Positions 14,756 through 27,558 of a stretch of DNA of 64,000 nt are shown in pieces. Within the stretch, counting starts at the first letter, position 1, and each line of letters opens with the position of its first letter. A program made the translations under genes and the position numbers. The notes beneath the pieces were generated by a model, which worked only from the letters and a program-made list of their open reading frames with translations, was not told the origin of the DNA and did not search any database. Source of the DNA: Neurospora tetrasperma FGSC 2508 (taxonomy: Eukaryota; Ascomycota; Sordariomycetes; Sordariales; Sordariaceae); assembly GCF_000213175.1 (NCBI RefSeq), contig NW_009799100.1, forward strand, positions 3,785,099-3,849,098. Direction: 5' to 3'.

Positions 14756-16753
14756 ATGGCTGTCGGCCTCATTAACGGCCGCCTCGCTGCCGACGAGGAA
14801 GCCCGGGCAGAAGTTGACGTCCTTAACTCGCGCCTCGAAAAGACATCCCAACTCACCAAGAAGATTCAGGCCTGCCTGGCAAGGCTGGATGCCACCGGCA
14901 AGAGTGTTCGGGATGTTGCCGGGCCTCTCAGTGGCGAGACTAAGAAGCTTCAGGTTCTAGGCAACAGCAAGTCACCCGGCCCTTCATCCCCGTATCTTGT
15001 TCATCGTCGATTGAAGCTGACCGTTGAATTACTGTACGTAGACATCGACGCCGTGATCGCCGCCATCGAAAAACTACGATCCCCCGCCGACAGTAAGAAT
15101 GACGAAGAACAAATCATCCGCATGGGCCCTGAAAAGGCCGGCCTCCCCAACTACCTGGCATCTATCAAGCGCCTGAACAAGGCATTGAATGACATGAAGG
15201 CTTCCAATCTTCGATCAACGCAGCAAACCGTCGCCGACCTTCAGCGTCTAGTCAAGACTGGAAATTCCCAACTTGAGAGTTCATTCGACAAACTACTACG
15301 GAGCGAAACACCCCGAGCCATCGAGCCTCTACACTATCTCACCAAGAACATGCCCTTCCCGGTGCTCTCCCAAGAAAAGATCACCAGGCTAGGTCTCGTG
15401 AACTCATACCTTACCGGGGTGCACCAACAGAACACTGGGGCAGGAAGCTCGCAAGAGTCGCCCGTCATCAAGATCTATGCCGAAGTCCGGGCTCAGTACC
15501 TGCTATCAACTTTGGGCAACCTGGCTACGGCAAGCACCAACACAGCCAAGAAAAAGACTCCAGAGGCAGTATACAGGGCGGGCACCAACGGTATGGGAAC
15601 CTACGCCCAGGCCATGGAGGGTCTATTCCTAGCCGAGTACGACAACATCTGCAGCATCTTCATGAGGGAGGACTGGGGCCCTGTCTTTCAGGCAACATGT
15701 CAACCAGCCCTGGTGGAGCTGGGCAGGACCCTTCGGGAACTGAACAGTCACATCAAGTCGCATATCACCACAGACTGCTACCTCGCATATGAGATCGTCG
15801 AGATCATTTCCAGTCTGTCCAGTAACCTTGAGAACCGAACGGGCGAGCTGAAGAGCTCTCTTGCTGCGGCCCTGAAGCCCATCCGGGAAACGGCCAAATC
15901 ATCGCTCGTCGACTTGCTCGAGGAGACCAAGCGCCAAGTCAACAGCCTGCAGACGCTGCCCGCGGATGGCGCGCCCACCCCGCTCGCAACACAAACCATG
16001 CAGCGGTTGCAGTCCATGGTCAACTTCTTGCGGCCGATATCCAGCATCATGATTTCCATCGGCGATGGCGGCTGGAAGTCGGCCGCTGCATCCAAAGGAG
16101 GGGCTACCGACACCATCCCCAGCCTCGTTTCGTTCGATGTCGGTGCGGACGGGCAAGAGATCTTTGCCCACTACTGTGCCGACACCATCGAGACCCTCCT
16201 TTCTTCGCTGGATGCCCGTGCTCGTGTCCTATATCAGCAGAAGAAGGCAGTCATTGGTGTGTTCCTGGCTAACAATGTCACCGTTATTGAGCGTATGATC
16301 AACGAATCTGGCCTGGTAACCCTTCTCCAGTCTCGCCTCCAAGTGCTCGACGTATGGAGAAAAAAGGCCACTGCTCTCTACACCGAGACCTGCAAGGAAA
16401 TCAGTATCCATCTGTTTGATACGGTCCATACCAACCGCACCGCGCGCCCGGGTTCCGGTCAGGGCATGGTAAGCTCGGCTTCGATCATGAAGGGCCTCAG
16501 CTCCAAGGATAAGGAGAAAATCAAGGGCATGTTCACGGCCTTCAATTCCGGCTTCGAAGACATGGTTGCCCGTCACAAGCAGTTCACCATGGAGAAAGAG
16601 GTGCGCCAGATGCTTGCACAGGATGTTCAGCACATGCTCGAGCCGCTTTACAATCGATTCTGGGATCGTTACCACGAGATCGACAAGGGAAAGGGAAAAT
16701 ACGTCAAGTACGACAAAGGGTCGATCGCTGCTGTTTTCCGCAGTCTTTACTGA
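14756..16753 (+). CDS. exo70: Exocyst complex subunit EXO70
   Basis: EXO70 is the exocyst subunit that binds PI(4,5)P2 and Rho-type GTPases and tethers secretory vesicles at the hyphal tip and septum. The unspliced frame is 665 residues. I propose exons 14756-14966 and 15042-16753 (640 residues). The N-terminus is the coiled-coil part (ADEEARAEVDVLNSRLEKT), the centre and C-terminus are helical CorEx repeats, and the end (FWDRYHEIDKGKGKYVKYDK with an FRSLY terminus) is the basic lipid-binding Exo70 tail. The 75 bases 14967-15041 start GCAAGT, contain a CTGAC branch-like site, end in GTAG, and have no in-frame stop. Removing them restores the LGNNIDAVIAAIEKLR join expected for fungal Exo70; retaining them adds 25 residues of unrelated composition. 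Family assignment is very firm; the GC-AG intron is inference. Confidence 0.95.
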   Translation: MAVGLINGRLAADEEARAEVDVLNSRLEKTSQLTKKIQACLARLDATGKSVRDVAGPLSGETKKLQVLGNSKSPGPSSPYLVHRRLKLTVELLYVDIDAVIAAIEKLRSPADSKNDEEQIIRMGPEKAGLPNYLASIKRLNKALNDMKASNLRSTQQTVADLQRLVKTGNSQLESSFDKLLRSETPRAIEPLHYLTKNMPFPVLSQEKITRLGLVNSYLTGVHQQNTGAGSSQESPVIKIYAEVRAQYLLSTLGNLATASTNTAKKKTPEAVYRAGTNGMGTYAQAMEGLFLAEYDNICSIFMREDWGPVFQATCQPALVELGRTLRELNSHIKSHITTDCYLAYEIVEIISSLSSNLENRTGELKSSLAAALKPIRETAKSSLVDLLEETKRQVNSLQTLPADGAPTPLATQTMQRLQSMVNFLRPISSIMISIGDGGWKSAAASKGGATDTIPSLVSFDVGADGQEIFAHYCADTIETLLSSLDARARVLYQQKKAVIGVFLANNVTVIERMINESGLVTLLQSRLQVLDVWRKKATALYTETCKEISIHLFDTVHTNRTARPGSGQGMVSSASIMKGLSSKDKEKIKGMFTAFNSGFEDMVARHKQFTMEKEVRQMLAQDVQHMLEPLYNRFWDRYHEIDKGKGKYVKYDKGSIAAVFRSLY

Positions 16754-19726
16754 TTGCATTTTCTCCGCGGTACATTCGGATCAGGGCTCTATCCGTACGT
16801 ACTGCACGTTAGTACCCGGGGATGAAATTCCTACGCAACTGCGAGAATGAGAATAACCCTAAGCTACCCGCGCATACTTGCACGAATACACATTCAGATT
16901 TCTGAACGGTTTAGGGAGGTGGAGTGCGGCAGAGGAGACCGGCAAGACATCAGGCCATAATTGCGTCTCAGGCGTGCATCCTGTCCTTTGATAGGATCTC
17001 GCAGACTTACCCATTGCCTATTGGCGAATGGCGTCGGCGCCCGCGCCGTTGTCTCTTGTCTGTGACTGGTGACGGGGATAGGGCGGATGAGAGAGGAGGT
17101 CTCGCAACGAATTACCTCCATTGAGAACGTATGTGCGTGAAGGGAGATTGTGATTACGGATTCGCTTTGGCCTGCGCATTTTGCATGGGTGTTTTGGACG
17201 ATTCGCATGTTTCATGACCGTTTAACGGGGCTTGAGAAGTTGAGGGAAAGAGGAAGGAAGCATAAAAATGATCATGAGTGGGTCAAGGTTGCCTTCACCC
17301 CTTGGCTTTTGATCGAAATCACTGAACTAAATTGCTTATGCTAGGATTTCTAGAGATACCACATTCACGGAGAATGGCGTTATGTTTTTGGACGGTATTT
17401 GGCCCGACTTATCTAAAACACAGTTCTCATCATCTTTCGCTGTATATAGATTCATATAATCATGTCTTAATTATGATACTATCGTGACTTTCGACGTCCC
17501 CAGAGAAGTCATAGTAATGCAAAATTAGGAGATTCCACCACCGATTTAGGTCCATTCATAAACCATAACACCAGCCAGCCACCCGCAACGGACCTTAGCA
17601 AAAGCACCCGGCAGGTATAGAAGCACCATGAAGAGAGTGGATAAGGGCTTGGCTGACCAGAAAATCAGATATCATTTTCCTCTCTAGACTCTCACAAGTT
17701 ATAAATCTGCCTGTGATTCCGGTTTGTTCCATCTTAGAGGAAGCAATGTCGCCAGTCATATCATCTCATCTTGGTTCAATCTTTGGCTGATTGAATGTAA
17801 CATATACACACCCCCTACCACCAGCCTATGAGCAATTACTAAGTAGTACCCTATATACATCCCCTAATCTCATGACTCTCTACGATCACGATCACTTGTA
17901 GAACCAACAGCTTCTCCACCCACAAAAGCTCTATCGGCGATCCCTGATGGGGATGAGCAACTCGTCGCCCTTTTCTGCTGCTAACAGGGTATCCTTTTGG
18001 ATATGGTAACTCTTCTATCTCAACCCTTTTCCTTAACTTCCTGCTAGGTTTCACTCCGTTGCCGGTTATGGGATGAAAGTTATACCTAGTATTCCCATCT
18101 CTCACGCCTTTGTAGCCTGTATCTCATGTTTGTTCTGTACAGTCCGTAAGCGGGAACGGGGGTATTTCGCAACCCGGGTGGCCTCACCCGGCTGTGGAGG
18201 GAAGAGGGAAAATGCACATATCGATGGCACTTTCATCACTTCAGTACCTACCTCTACTTACTCTCAATTTTCACCTACTGTATGAATTCTCTGCATGATG
18301 AACAGCTCCAGTATACATAGCTAGTCTGCCGGCATTACCTGTCTTACCGACCCTACTCTGTGCCGGCCGTGTCCTGCCGTCTTTTACGCCGGGTTCATTC
18401 TTCTCGTCTGTCTCGCGTCTGTGGCGGAGCGTATAGTTTTTCGGCCATGAGCCGTCCGCTCGTTCATTTGTCTTTCCGCAACTGTCTATATAAGAGCGGG
18501 AGTGGATGAGACAAATGATCAATGCGGGGGAACGGCGGAACGGATTGTGTGAACAAAAGAGCGAGTTTCTGGGTTTGTGTCGTTTTACGGACGAACTACT
18601 AACCATTGAGAAGCTGGTTGACACTTTTTGATTGATGAGTGCCGGTCGAATGGTTGGGAAAAAAAGCAATCAGATGTTACGCTTGCCGAGATCTCGATAA
18701 ATTTTTAGTAGCACAAGTTCGGAAAAATGGATGATTGTTCTGAAATTGGGACTGAGCTGGACATTAGAGTTGCCTTCCTCAAAAAGGTGCCTCGTGGTAC
18801 CTACCTGAGTTTGTTCTCCTCAGGAAGGAACGATACTGGGAGAAAATAAAGGCAGGTACGCTATACGTACACGGCAGTTACTCTTCACCCAAACATTCTG
18901 TCCTTTCCTCCAGTCTGTTCTTGGTGCGTTCCATTCCCGTTAAACCTACCATTATTATGTCATCCAAAAGCACGCATCGAGAAGTCCGTCGACAAAATCA
19001 GGATTTTCCCTTGTTCAAGTTCTCACAAATCTTCCATGTAGCGTCAACGTGGCGTTTCATGCATTTCCAGGCTGTCTAACGGCACAGTAGATCGGAATGT
19101 CGCGACACATTTCTATTTGGGAGAAAAGACGACCTCATCATAGATACTTTTACTACGATCACATCAGTTTATACCTTGAGGGATCATGTATGACGGTTTT
19201 AGGCTCGATGCAATAGAAAGGTTTCAAAAACAGGAAAGCTTGCTATTTGTCTCTAGTTTGTCATAGAGTCGTACGTTCATGGTATGTTTGTATGTTGGGA
19301 GTATCTCCCAAACACCCAACGTCCACCGAGCGAGCTCGGCCCGCTCACTTGCTTGGACATCCCCGCTTCATCGTCTTTCCGTCTTTTACCTCCCATCTCC
19401 ATCCGCGGAGATCTAGGTTACGGTCCGGGAGGAGTCGAGAATTGTGCATGTTCAGGGGCCCATGTTCATATAATGGCAATATGCACGTCAGAAGCAAGGG
19501 GGATTCAATTCCAGTAGGAGAAGGGGGCCCGGAGAGAGCAGCGGAGAATGTGTTGGACAACAGGATTATCGTATCATTATTACATTGAAAACTTGTGAGT
19601 GTCTTGCGTAAAAAAGTATAGAACTGGGTGGGTGGTTTCAGTTGACCTATGCTTCTTTCTGCTCTTCTCCCGATTTGTGCTTCATATTTGCGTTATATTC
19701 GTACCTTTACCGAAGGTTATAGTCCT
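16754..19726. other. Gene-free spacer between EXO70 and the transposon block
   Basis: About 3 kb of normal-composition DNA. Short frames occur on both strands (the longest, 18271-18669 minus, 132 codons), but none has a recognisable motif, spliced partner or convincing start. There is no sign that the RIP of the neighbouring block has spread into it: the sequence up to 19726 keeps ordinary CpA/TpG content. Confidence 0.5.
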
Positions 19727-19742
19727 GACTCTACTGGGGTCA
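19727..19742. repeat. Left target-site duplication of the LINE
   Basis: The 16 bases GACTCTACTGGGGTCA occur here and again, identical, at 40561-40576, just outside the two ends of the LINE. The bases on either side of the two copies differ, so 16 is the full length. This is in the size range of duplications made by Tad of Neurospora and other LINEs. Confidence 0.92.
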
Positions 19743-20258
19743 TCCTTCCTCCTACAACTAAAAGTCTTGGCGCCAAGTGTTAGTACTGTCGCCCAGACCC
19801 CCGCAAAAACCTTAACGCTACCAAAATCGCCGTCTTTACAGTCGATCCCTCTCACCTTGGAAGCATTGCAAAATGCCCGACGACGAGGCCAATACGGCCA
19901 AAACCCCCTTAAGCCTTCCTCCTAATCCCTCTCTACCCCCCGCGGCAAGTTGTACGCCGCTAGCAACTATAATAGCGCCGCAATCGAAGTCCAAGAGGCT
20001 TCGCACCGAGGAAGACCGCTGTAACGCCCCAACTACTAATAATACTATTGCTTAAGAACTATTCGTAGCTATTAGGGAGACCGCCGACCTTGCTATCGCT
20101 TAAACGGACGTTTTTAAGGCTTTCGTAGAGGCTATTAACTCTTAGGCGGAGCGCTTCGCTACCCGTTCGCCGGCGCACCAGGCTTAGGCCGACGCCCTTT
20201 CCCGAATCCTTACTAACGCTATCCGGTAGAAAATTTCTACTTTACTACCTACCCCCTA

Positions 20259-20330
20259 CTTTTCGGCCCTGCCTACCCTACACTTTCTAGCCCTACTTAC
20301 CCTCCACTTTTCGGCCCCGCCTACCCTATA
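20259..20330 (+). repeat. 24-base tandem repeat, three units, in LINE ORF1
   Basis: Three consecutive 24-base units of the form CTTTTCGGCCCTGCCTACCC plus four bases, the middle unit the most diverged. In the ORF1 frame each unit encodes a proline-rich octapeptide. The repeat is GC-rich and less RIP-altered than the sequence that follows. It probably formed part of a flexible linker before the nucleic-acid-binding part of ORF1. Confidence 0.75.
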
Positions 20331-23300
20331 CTCCCCCGCTACCCCGGATTCCCGCCCTACTCTACCTACCCGCCCAACCGCTACTATAAGACCCCTTACC
20401 TCCTTCGCTAATACTGCTACTAAAAATATACTATTTAAGCTTAATAACGTTTCTTCCCGCATTTAGAAGGTTAAAATTACCCTACTCCCCCAACCCTAAC
20501 CCTAAAACTGGATAGTTATATTTTTATTCGAATAGACTCCCAATTCTTATATAAAGATATTACTATATATATAATATAACGTAAAGTAGTTAAACTCCTC
20601 GGTCTCCGCTTAGAGGATATTACTACTTACTATACTATCCGGTTTAATTTTACCTTCGTTCTCTAAAATAAAAATATTAAGGCGGCGATTATAGAACGTT
20701 CTCACAATATTAAATTTATTTTAGGTACTAATATTAAATTACTAAAGCGTTGGGTAATGTACACGGTCCCCGGCATTCCAATAAAGATCCGCTTTAGTAA
20801 TAATACGGTTATACTTACTACCGAATATATTATAGAGGAAGTTTATATCCAAACTAGTAACAAGCTAATATACGTCCGTATCTCCCTAAACTATAATACG
20901 AATACCCACTACTATACTACGTAGCTCGTTGCTTTTAATACCCTATAAGCCTCTTTTAAACTCTTTAATACTAATAGTATATTATAGTTTATAAATAAGA
21001 AGAAATTATTCCTATAGTACCTAGAATATTTTAATTAGTACGGCTACTAGGGTTATATCCGCCTTCGGGTTTATAAAGATTATAGTAAGGCCGGATATTT
21101 GAAGGAGGTTTGTACTAACCCCCTCTAGTACGTTAATTATTGTAGGCCCTACCCTACTACCTATTTAAACTATAGGGTTAGATTAGTAAAATATAATAGT
21201 AGCTACGTACGGTTATTTAAGTAGATTTATGGAGATATTAAGGTCGTTGGGCAGAAGCGATATAATAAAATTAATAGTATAAATTTAAGAAAGGCTATAG
21301 ATTTATCCAATAATGATTCGGCGCCCTCCGGCCCTAAAAATTCGAATATTTTATCCCGCTCCTAGCTATAGCCGATAATAGAAGACTTTACTATATTGGA
21401 AGCCTAAATCGTAGAGGAATCCTCCAATTCTAAAAGCCTCTAGAGGTCTACTCAATACTGATAGCCGACGGTTAAGGCTGCCTTCTAATATTAATAGAAG
21501 GATACTGATAATAACCCTCCGCCTAATTTAATATACTTAAACTCCAAATCTTTTAAACGAATATAGTAAAAAGTTTAAGTATATATACAATTACCCTCTA
21601 TATAGCTTCGACGGAAGGTGTAAATATTATTTTACTATAAGAACTATAAGTATAGGTTTCGAAAGAGGGAGTTCCACAGACCTTTTCCTTCGGACCTTAT
21701 TCCTTTTTTTCGTTAATCTACTCTTAAATCGAAGAAGCGACTACGGAGCCCCGAATATTTATATATATTAAAAAAGGCTTCGCTATAATTACTTTCAACC
21801 CAAAAGGCCGAATTAATAGAAATATCCTATAAACTATAGTACGTAGGATTATTTTTATTAATATCTACCAGTAGATTAGCAATAAAACTAATTTAGAAGC
21901 TTTAGACTAGTAGGAGCCGGCCCTGAGAACTTTTATTATGGGCGATTTTAATGCTAAATACTATTTTTAGTAATCTGGTTCCTAAATAATAGAGGGCAGT
22001 ACTTTTATTATTAATCTTATAGCTAATAAAGGGTTCGATATTGCGAGTCCAATAAGCGTCTTAACTTATAATTTAAATAATACTATTGATTTTATACTAA
22101 TAAATATCCCCCTTATAACCTACTAGGTAGTAGACGACCTAGATATTTCAACGAACTATTTCCCTATCCTCTCTAATATTCTAATTAAATAACTAGTCTC
22201 CCCCTACCGGTATTTAAATTTTAAAAAAGACTTTAAATTTATAAAAAAAGTATATTAAAAGTATTTCTTTCTTTATAAATACCCTTCAACTAGTGGTGGA
22301 TACTGTTAAAGACTTCGAATACCTAGTAGAAGGTATTACCGGGGTACTTAAATAAATTCTAGAAGTAACTTATAAATTATTTAAATTAAATAAGGGAGTA
22401 AAGTAGTAGAATAAAGACGTAGCTACTATAGTACGGGCTTTCCGGAACTATAAGCGCAATAACTACTCCCTAAACCTAAAAAGAATTAAAATACTATAAT
22501 AAGAATTTAAGAAGGCGGTTAGGCAGGCAAAGAGAAACTTCTAGAAGAGTATTATTAGTAACGCTGTTATTAATAAAGATATTTACCATATTATTAATTA
22601 GTATAAACCCCGGGAATAATTAAACCCCTCCGTTTTATAAGCTCCGGACGGGAGCTTTGTAATAAACCTAAAAGAGAAGGCGAACTTACTATGTAAGAAG
22701 CTCCTAGAAAGAAACTTAGCGGACAATAATATTTATAATAGTTGGGCTTCTACGGTCCCCTACTGCTACCTACCCTAGTTTATAGCTATATATATTAATA
22801 AAATTTATTAGTACTTTTATAGGGTTGGTAATATATCCCTTAGCACTAATAGTATAATAGTAAAGATATTAAAGGCTATATAGGAATCTATTTCCTCCCC
22901 AGTCCAAACCCTATACTAAGGCTACGTCCGGATTAATTACTACCCCCGGGCTTTCTATAAGGCGGAGGTAATAATAATTTTAAAGCTAAATAAGAATCCG
23001 GCTACTATTAAAGGATAGAGGCCTATCTCCCTCTTCTTATACCCAGGAAAAGGTTTAAAAAGAATAATAGTACGTCGAATAGCTTAACTAGTAGTTAAAT
23101 ATAGCGTTCTCCACTCCTAATAAATAGGCGCCTACCCCAAACATTCCGCAACTAATATTATTAGCGCCCTCCTTTATAATATTAAGGATATCTTTGGCCG
23201 GGGCCTTATAGCTACTCTAATAATAGCGGACGCTAAAGGTACTTTCAACGTTGTACTTAAGAAACGCCTCCTCCTACAATTACGCGAGCAAGGGTAGCCG

Positions 23301-23724
23301 GTCTTTATTGTTCGGTAGGTCGAATCCTTTATAACCGACCGTAAGGCTTATATTAGAATATTTAAGATACTTGCATTAATGGACCTAATCCTCTACGGCC
23401 TGCTATAGGGTTTACTAGCCTCCCCTATTCTCCACTTGCTCTATATTGAGCTAATCTATAGGCTTAGTAACGAATCCTCGAAATTCAGATATATTAATAA
23501 TTATATTATCCTTACTTTTAGTACTACCTTAGAAGAATCTACCGCTAAGGCGTAGGAGGAGTTGGACCTAATAATTTGGAAGGGCGGAGAGAATACGGTT
23601 GAATTCTCGCTAGAGAAGATTAAAATTTAATACTTTTATAAGAAAAAGGCGTAATCGACCCTCTTAATAATCTAATATAGTAATATAATAGTAGCGGCCT
23701 AGCCCGCGGTCCGCTAGCTTAGAG

Positions 23725-24205
23725 TATTACGAACTTAAGCAATACAAGGGCCGCCCAGACCCTCGGGACGCGATAGCCCCGCCCGTAAATAGCTAGTATA
23801 ACTTACAAACTAGGGGATAGCCCAGAAGGGCGCAGTAGGTAGCTTACCTATATAGGTAGCTCACTAATAAGCTAATACTTATAGTAAACTAGTATTTATA
23901 GGTAAGCCAGGGCTTACGGTAAGCTATAACACTAGAGTGAACTATTAATATAGATTACGGGGTTTATAATTACGTAGACAATTGAAAATAGATATTTTAT
24001 AGTAGGACGAATAGGTATAAAAAGATTATTAAAGAATTTAAATTATTAGATAGTTTGATAATAGTTAATACAATAGATTATTATTATTGAGACTAATATT
24101 ATATATATATACTTATTATAAACCTTTTAGCTTTACTAAATAGTATTAATAGTCTTTATACCTTTAACTATTTTATTTAAGTAGATTAGACCGCTATTTA
24201 TTATA
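23725..24205 (+). repeat. 5' LTR of the outer element
   Basis: 481 bases, paired with 38032-38512 in direct orientation. Both start with TATTACGAA and end in TTATA; the family's unmutated ends appear to be TG...CA, judging from the least altered copy at 27111. The interior carries several short near-palindromic GTAAGCT/AGCTTAC units. Confidence 0.9.
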
Positions 24206-27110
24206 TATTAACTTTTCCCTTTAGCCTATTTTAAATAATAATTAAAAGTATTTCTTCGTTTTACTATATTTACCACTAGAAATAATAATAATAATACTTT
24301 GGGTAAGCCCTTAAATTTTATTACCCTTTAGTAGCAATTTAAGGCTATATAGGAATATATTCTCTAGTTTAAAGTTTAATTTAAGGCTAAACCCGGTACC
24401 TCTAAAGTAAAGGTAGGAGAGGGAACTACCTCCGTTAATAGACTAAAAATTAAATTATCCGTACTTAAAGAATTCGATAACTAATAGGTTACCCTTATAG
24501 GATTTTTAATTTAAATATATATTTACCTTTACTTCTATAAAAATTGGTTTACCTTTAAATTTGAGAAGGTAGTTTACACCGATATTCAATTTATAAATAA
24601 AGCCCTTATTTAATATAAGTCTATTTTTAAGGACTACTATAAGAATAGAGATTAGGCTTCGGATTTTATTAAAAAAGTCTTAAGTTCTTATAAGGAATTT
24701 ACTTAGGCCCTCTCCCAAATTTTTAGAGAAAAGGATAAGATTTATAGGGTTTAAGAACGATTAATTTATTTTTAATAAATTAAATTTATTTTAATTTATA
24801 CTACGCTTTTTAAATAGAATATTCTCTATAGTAATATTAATAATAATAGACTAATATAATTATTCTATAATAGCTTTAAAGAAAAAATTAAAGACGAATT
24901 CTATAAAGAGGATTATTTTAAAATGATTAATGCTTATATTAATAAAATTATCCGTATTAATAATTAATTATTTTAATAGAAGTAGGAGAAGAAAGGAAAA
25001 ATAATTACTTTTATTCTTTTTGAATTTAATACTAATATTAAAATTAAAAGGATGTAGGGAATTTATCTTTCCGGAACTATTTATATTAGACCTATAGAAA
25101 TCGATATAGCCCAAATTAATTAAAGTAAATAGGACCTTTTAGAAATTAAATATTTTAATTATAATAAAATTGGGTATATGAAAAAAAATTACTATACGCT
25201 TAAGTAATTAAATTAGAAGAAAATAGATATTATTATAATAGAAGGAATTAGGGTAATTGAAATTACTAATACCGAATATAGTTAAAATGATTTAGAAAAT
25301 ACTATAAATAGAGCTATAGACTTTGATTAGGAAGTATAATAGGAGGCTAATAATAAATATAAATAAGAAAGGCCTAATAAGGAAGACCCTAAGGAGGAGG
25401 TGCGGGATACCGATATACCCTAAATATAAATATATTAAGCCCCGATATGAAAAGAAATTAATTACCTTCCTAATACCGATCGGATTCTCCTTATAATTAT
25501 ATATGTAATAAATATTATTCTACCCTTAATTCTACCCCTAATAGCTATAATTAAAGAATTTAATACGTACCAATTTATTAATTTATATTAATATAATTAT
25601 TCTAATTACTTTGCTAAAGGATATTAAATAGAGCTATTATAATTCTATTTAAATAAGAACGGGAAGAATAAATTATAGGACGACTTCTAGAAGAAGCGTA
25701 TAATTATTATTAAAGGGGAGCCTTAAGCTACTTAAGAAGGACTTTTAGAAACTTTAGGAGTATATTAATTAATTAAAAAGGATATAGCCTAAATATACCC
25801 CCTTTACTATATTTATTATTAAATATTATAATTTTAGTATATTATTAATAATTATTACGAATATTATAGGAAAAAGCAGGATAATTATTTTTAGCCTACT
25901 CGAAGGTTCGATTAGTAAGGATAATTTAGGCTAATTACGCGTACCTTTAACTAAAGTAACTTATAAACCGCCCTTATTATAAATAAATAACTTGTATTTA
26001 ATTTACGCCCTTTTATATAAGTAAATAATTAGTTAATATTTAAGAAATTCGTTATACGCCCCTACAACGTTTATATTTATTTAAAATAAAGAAAAGTAAA
26101 TCCTTAGTAGTAATAATACCTAATATTTAATTACCCTATTTATATAAAGTAAAAGGCTTAGGATATTAAAAGGGAATTTAATAATTATTTTTATAATATT
26201 AGAGTAGTTAAATATAAGGATAAAGAGGAAGTTATATACGTAGTATAATTATAAGAATATAATTCGTTAAACGAATTTAAACTTAAGGAAGAGGACGTTT
26301 TTAGTAACTATTACTAAGAATTAGGAAACGGCTTAGGGCCTTTAAAGAGGCCCAGTAAAAATTAAGTCCCTATATAAAACGGATTATTTAATAATATAAT
26401 TATTAGAAAGATAAGATCCGAGACCCTATAATATTTATAGAGGTCGCCGCTATAGAAAAAGGGAAAGAGGACTAGCGATTTAAAATTGTAGTCTATTAGA
26501 AGAATTATTAGACTCTTAGATTAATAAATTTTAAAACTCAATTAAACTTTATTTTACTAAAATTCGTTACTTAATTAAAAATTCCCTAAAAAAAAGGAAG
26601 AAAGTTCCCTTTATAATAAAAAAACCTTTTGAAATATAAATTGTAAATCGGGAAACATTATTACTCCTTATTATAATAGAAGGTAAAACGGTTGAAATTA
26701 GTTTTAACGTTATTAAAATAAGGCTATTTAAGGATATAATCCTAAAGTATTTATAGTATATTATATATAACCTAGATATTAGTTGGAAGGAAGGTAGCTA
26801 CTTGTATTTTAGGACGTACTTAATTACTAATAGGAAAATTAGAGTATAGAAGGAAGTAAATTACGAAGGCGCTATTCCTATAGCCTTATTATAAGTAATA
26901 TAAGAGATTATAATTTACATTATTAATAAAAGTAATAAAGTTATAGAAGAAGGGTTAATAATGTTAGTAGAGGTATTAATAGTTAATATTTAGTATAAAT
27001 TTAACTATTATTAGAATTAATAAATCGAAAAGTTAAAAATAGTAATTTTAATAGAATATTAAGGATATTAGGCTTTCGTTAGTAAATACTTTAAAGGATT
27101 ACTACTATAA

Positions 27111-27558
27111 TGTAACGAACGGCGGTCTGATCTGCCTAAGTGAGATAGTTGAAGGTATAAAGACTATTAGTGCTGTTCGGTAAAGCTAAAAGGTTTATAA
27201 TAAGTATGCGTACGTAATATTAGTCTTGGTAATAATAATCTATTAACTACTATTAAATTATTTAATAATTTAAATTCTCTAATTGTCCTTTTATACTTGT
27301 ACTTGCTATCTATTTTATAGTTAGCTTACTTATACTATTATAAAGTTGGCTTACTTTGTAAGCCCGGAGTTAGTTTACTATTGTAAGCCCGGAGTTAGCT
27401 TACTAGCGTAAGCCCGGGATTGGCTTACTACTATAAGCCCTATTTCCGACGCCCTCTATAAGTTTGCCCTATCCTAAAATTATACGAACTAACCTTTTTG
27501 GACTACTTGTACTATTAACGGCCTAATTAGCCTGTATATCTATTTTAAGTTCGTAATA
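27111..27558 (-). repeat. LTR of the inner element (3' LTR in element orientation)
   Basis: 448 bases, direct repeat of 34031-34478 and inverted relative to the outer LTRs. On the plus strand it begins TGTAACGAACGG, the least mutated terminus in the block, showing the canonical TG start. It contains three tandem units of about 26 bases with TAAGCCCGGAGT...GGCTTACTA character, each of which can fold on itself. Confidence 0.9.

Noticed and set aside
20488-20510. AACCCTAACCCTAAAAC, resembling two telomere repeats (TTAGGG on the other strand)
   Set aside because: Only two units, inside the coding part of the LINE; better explained as ORF1 sequence than as an interstitial telomere.
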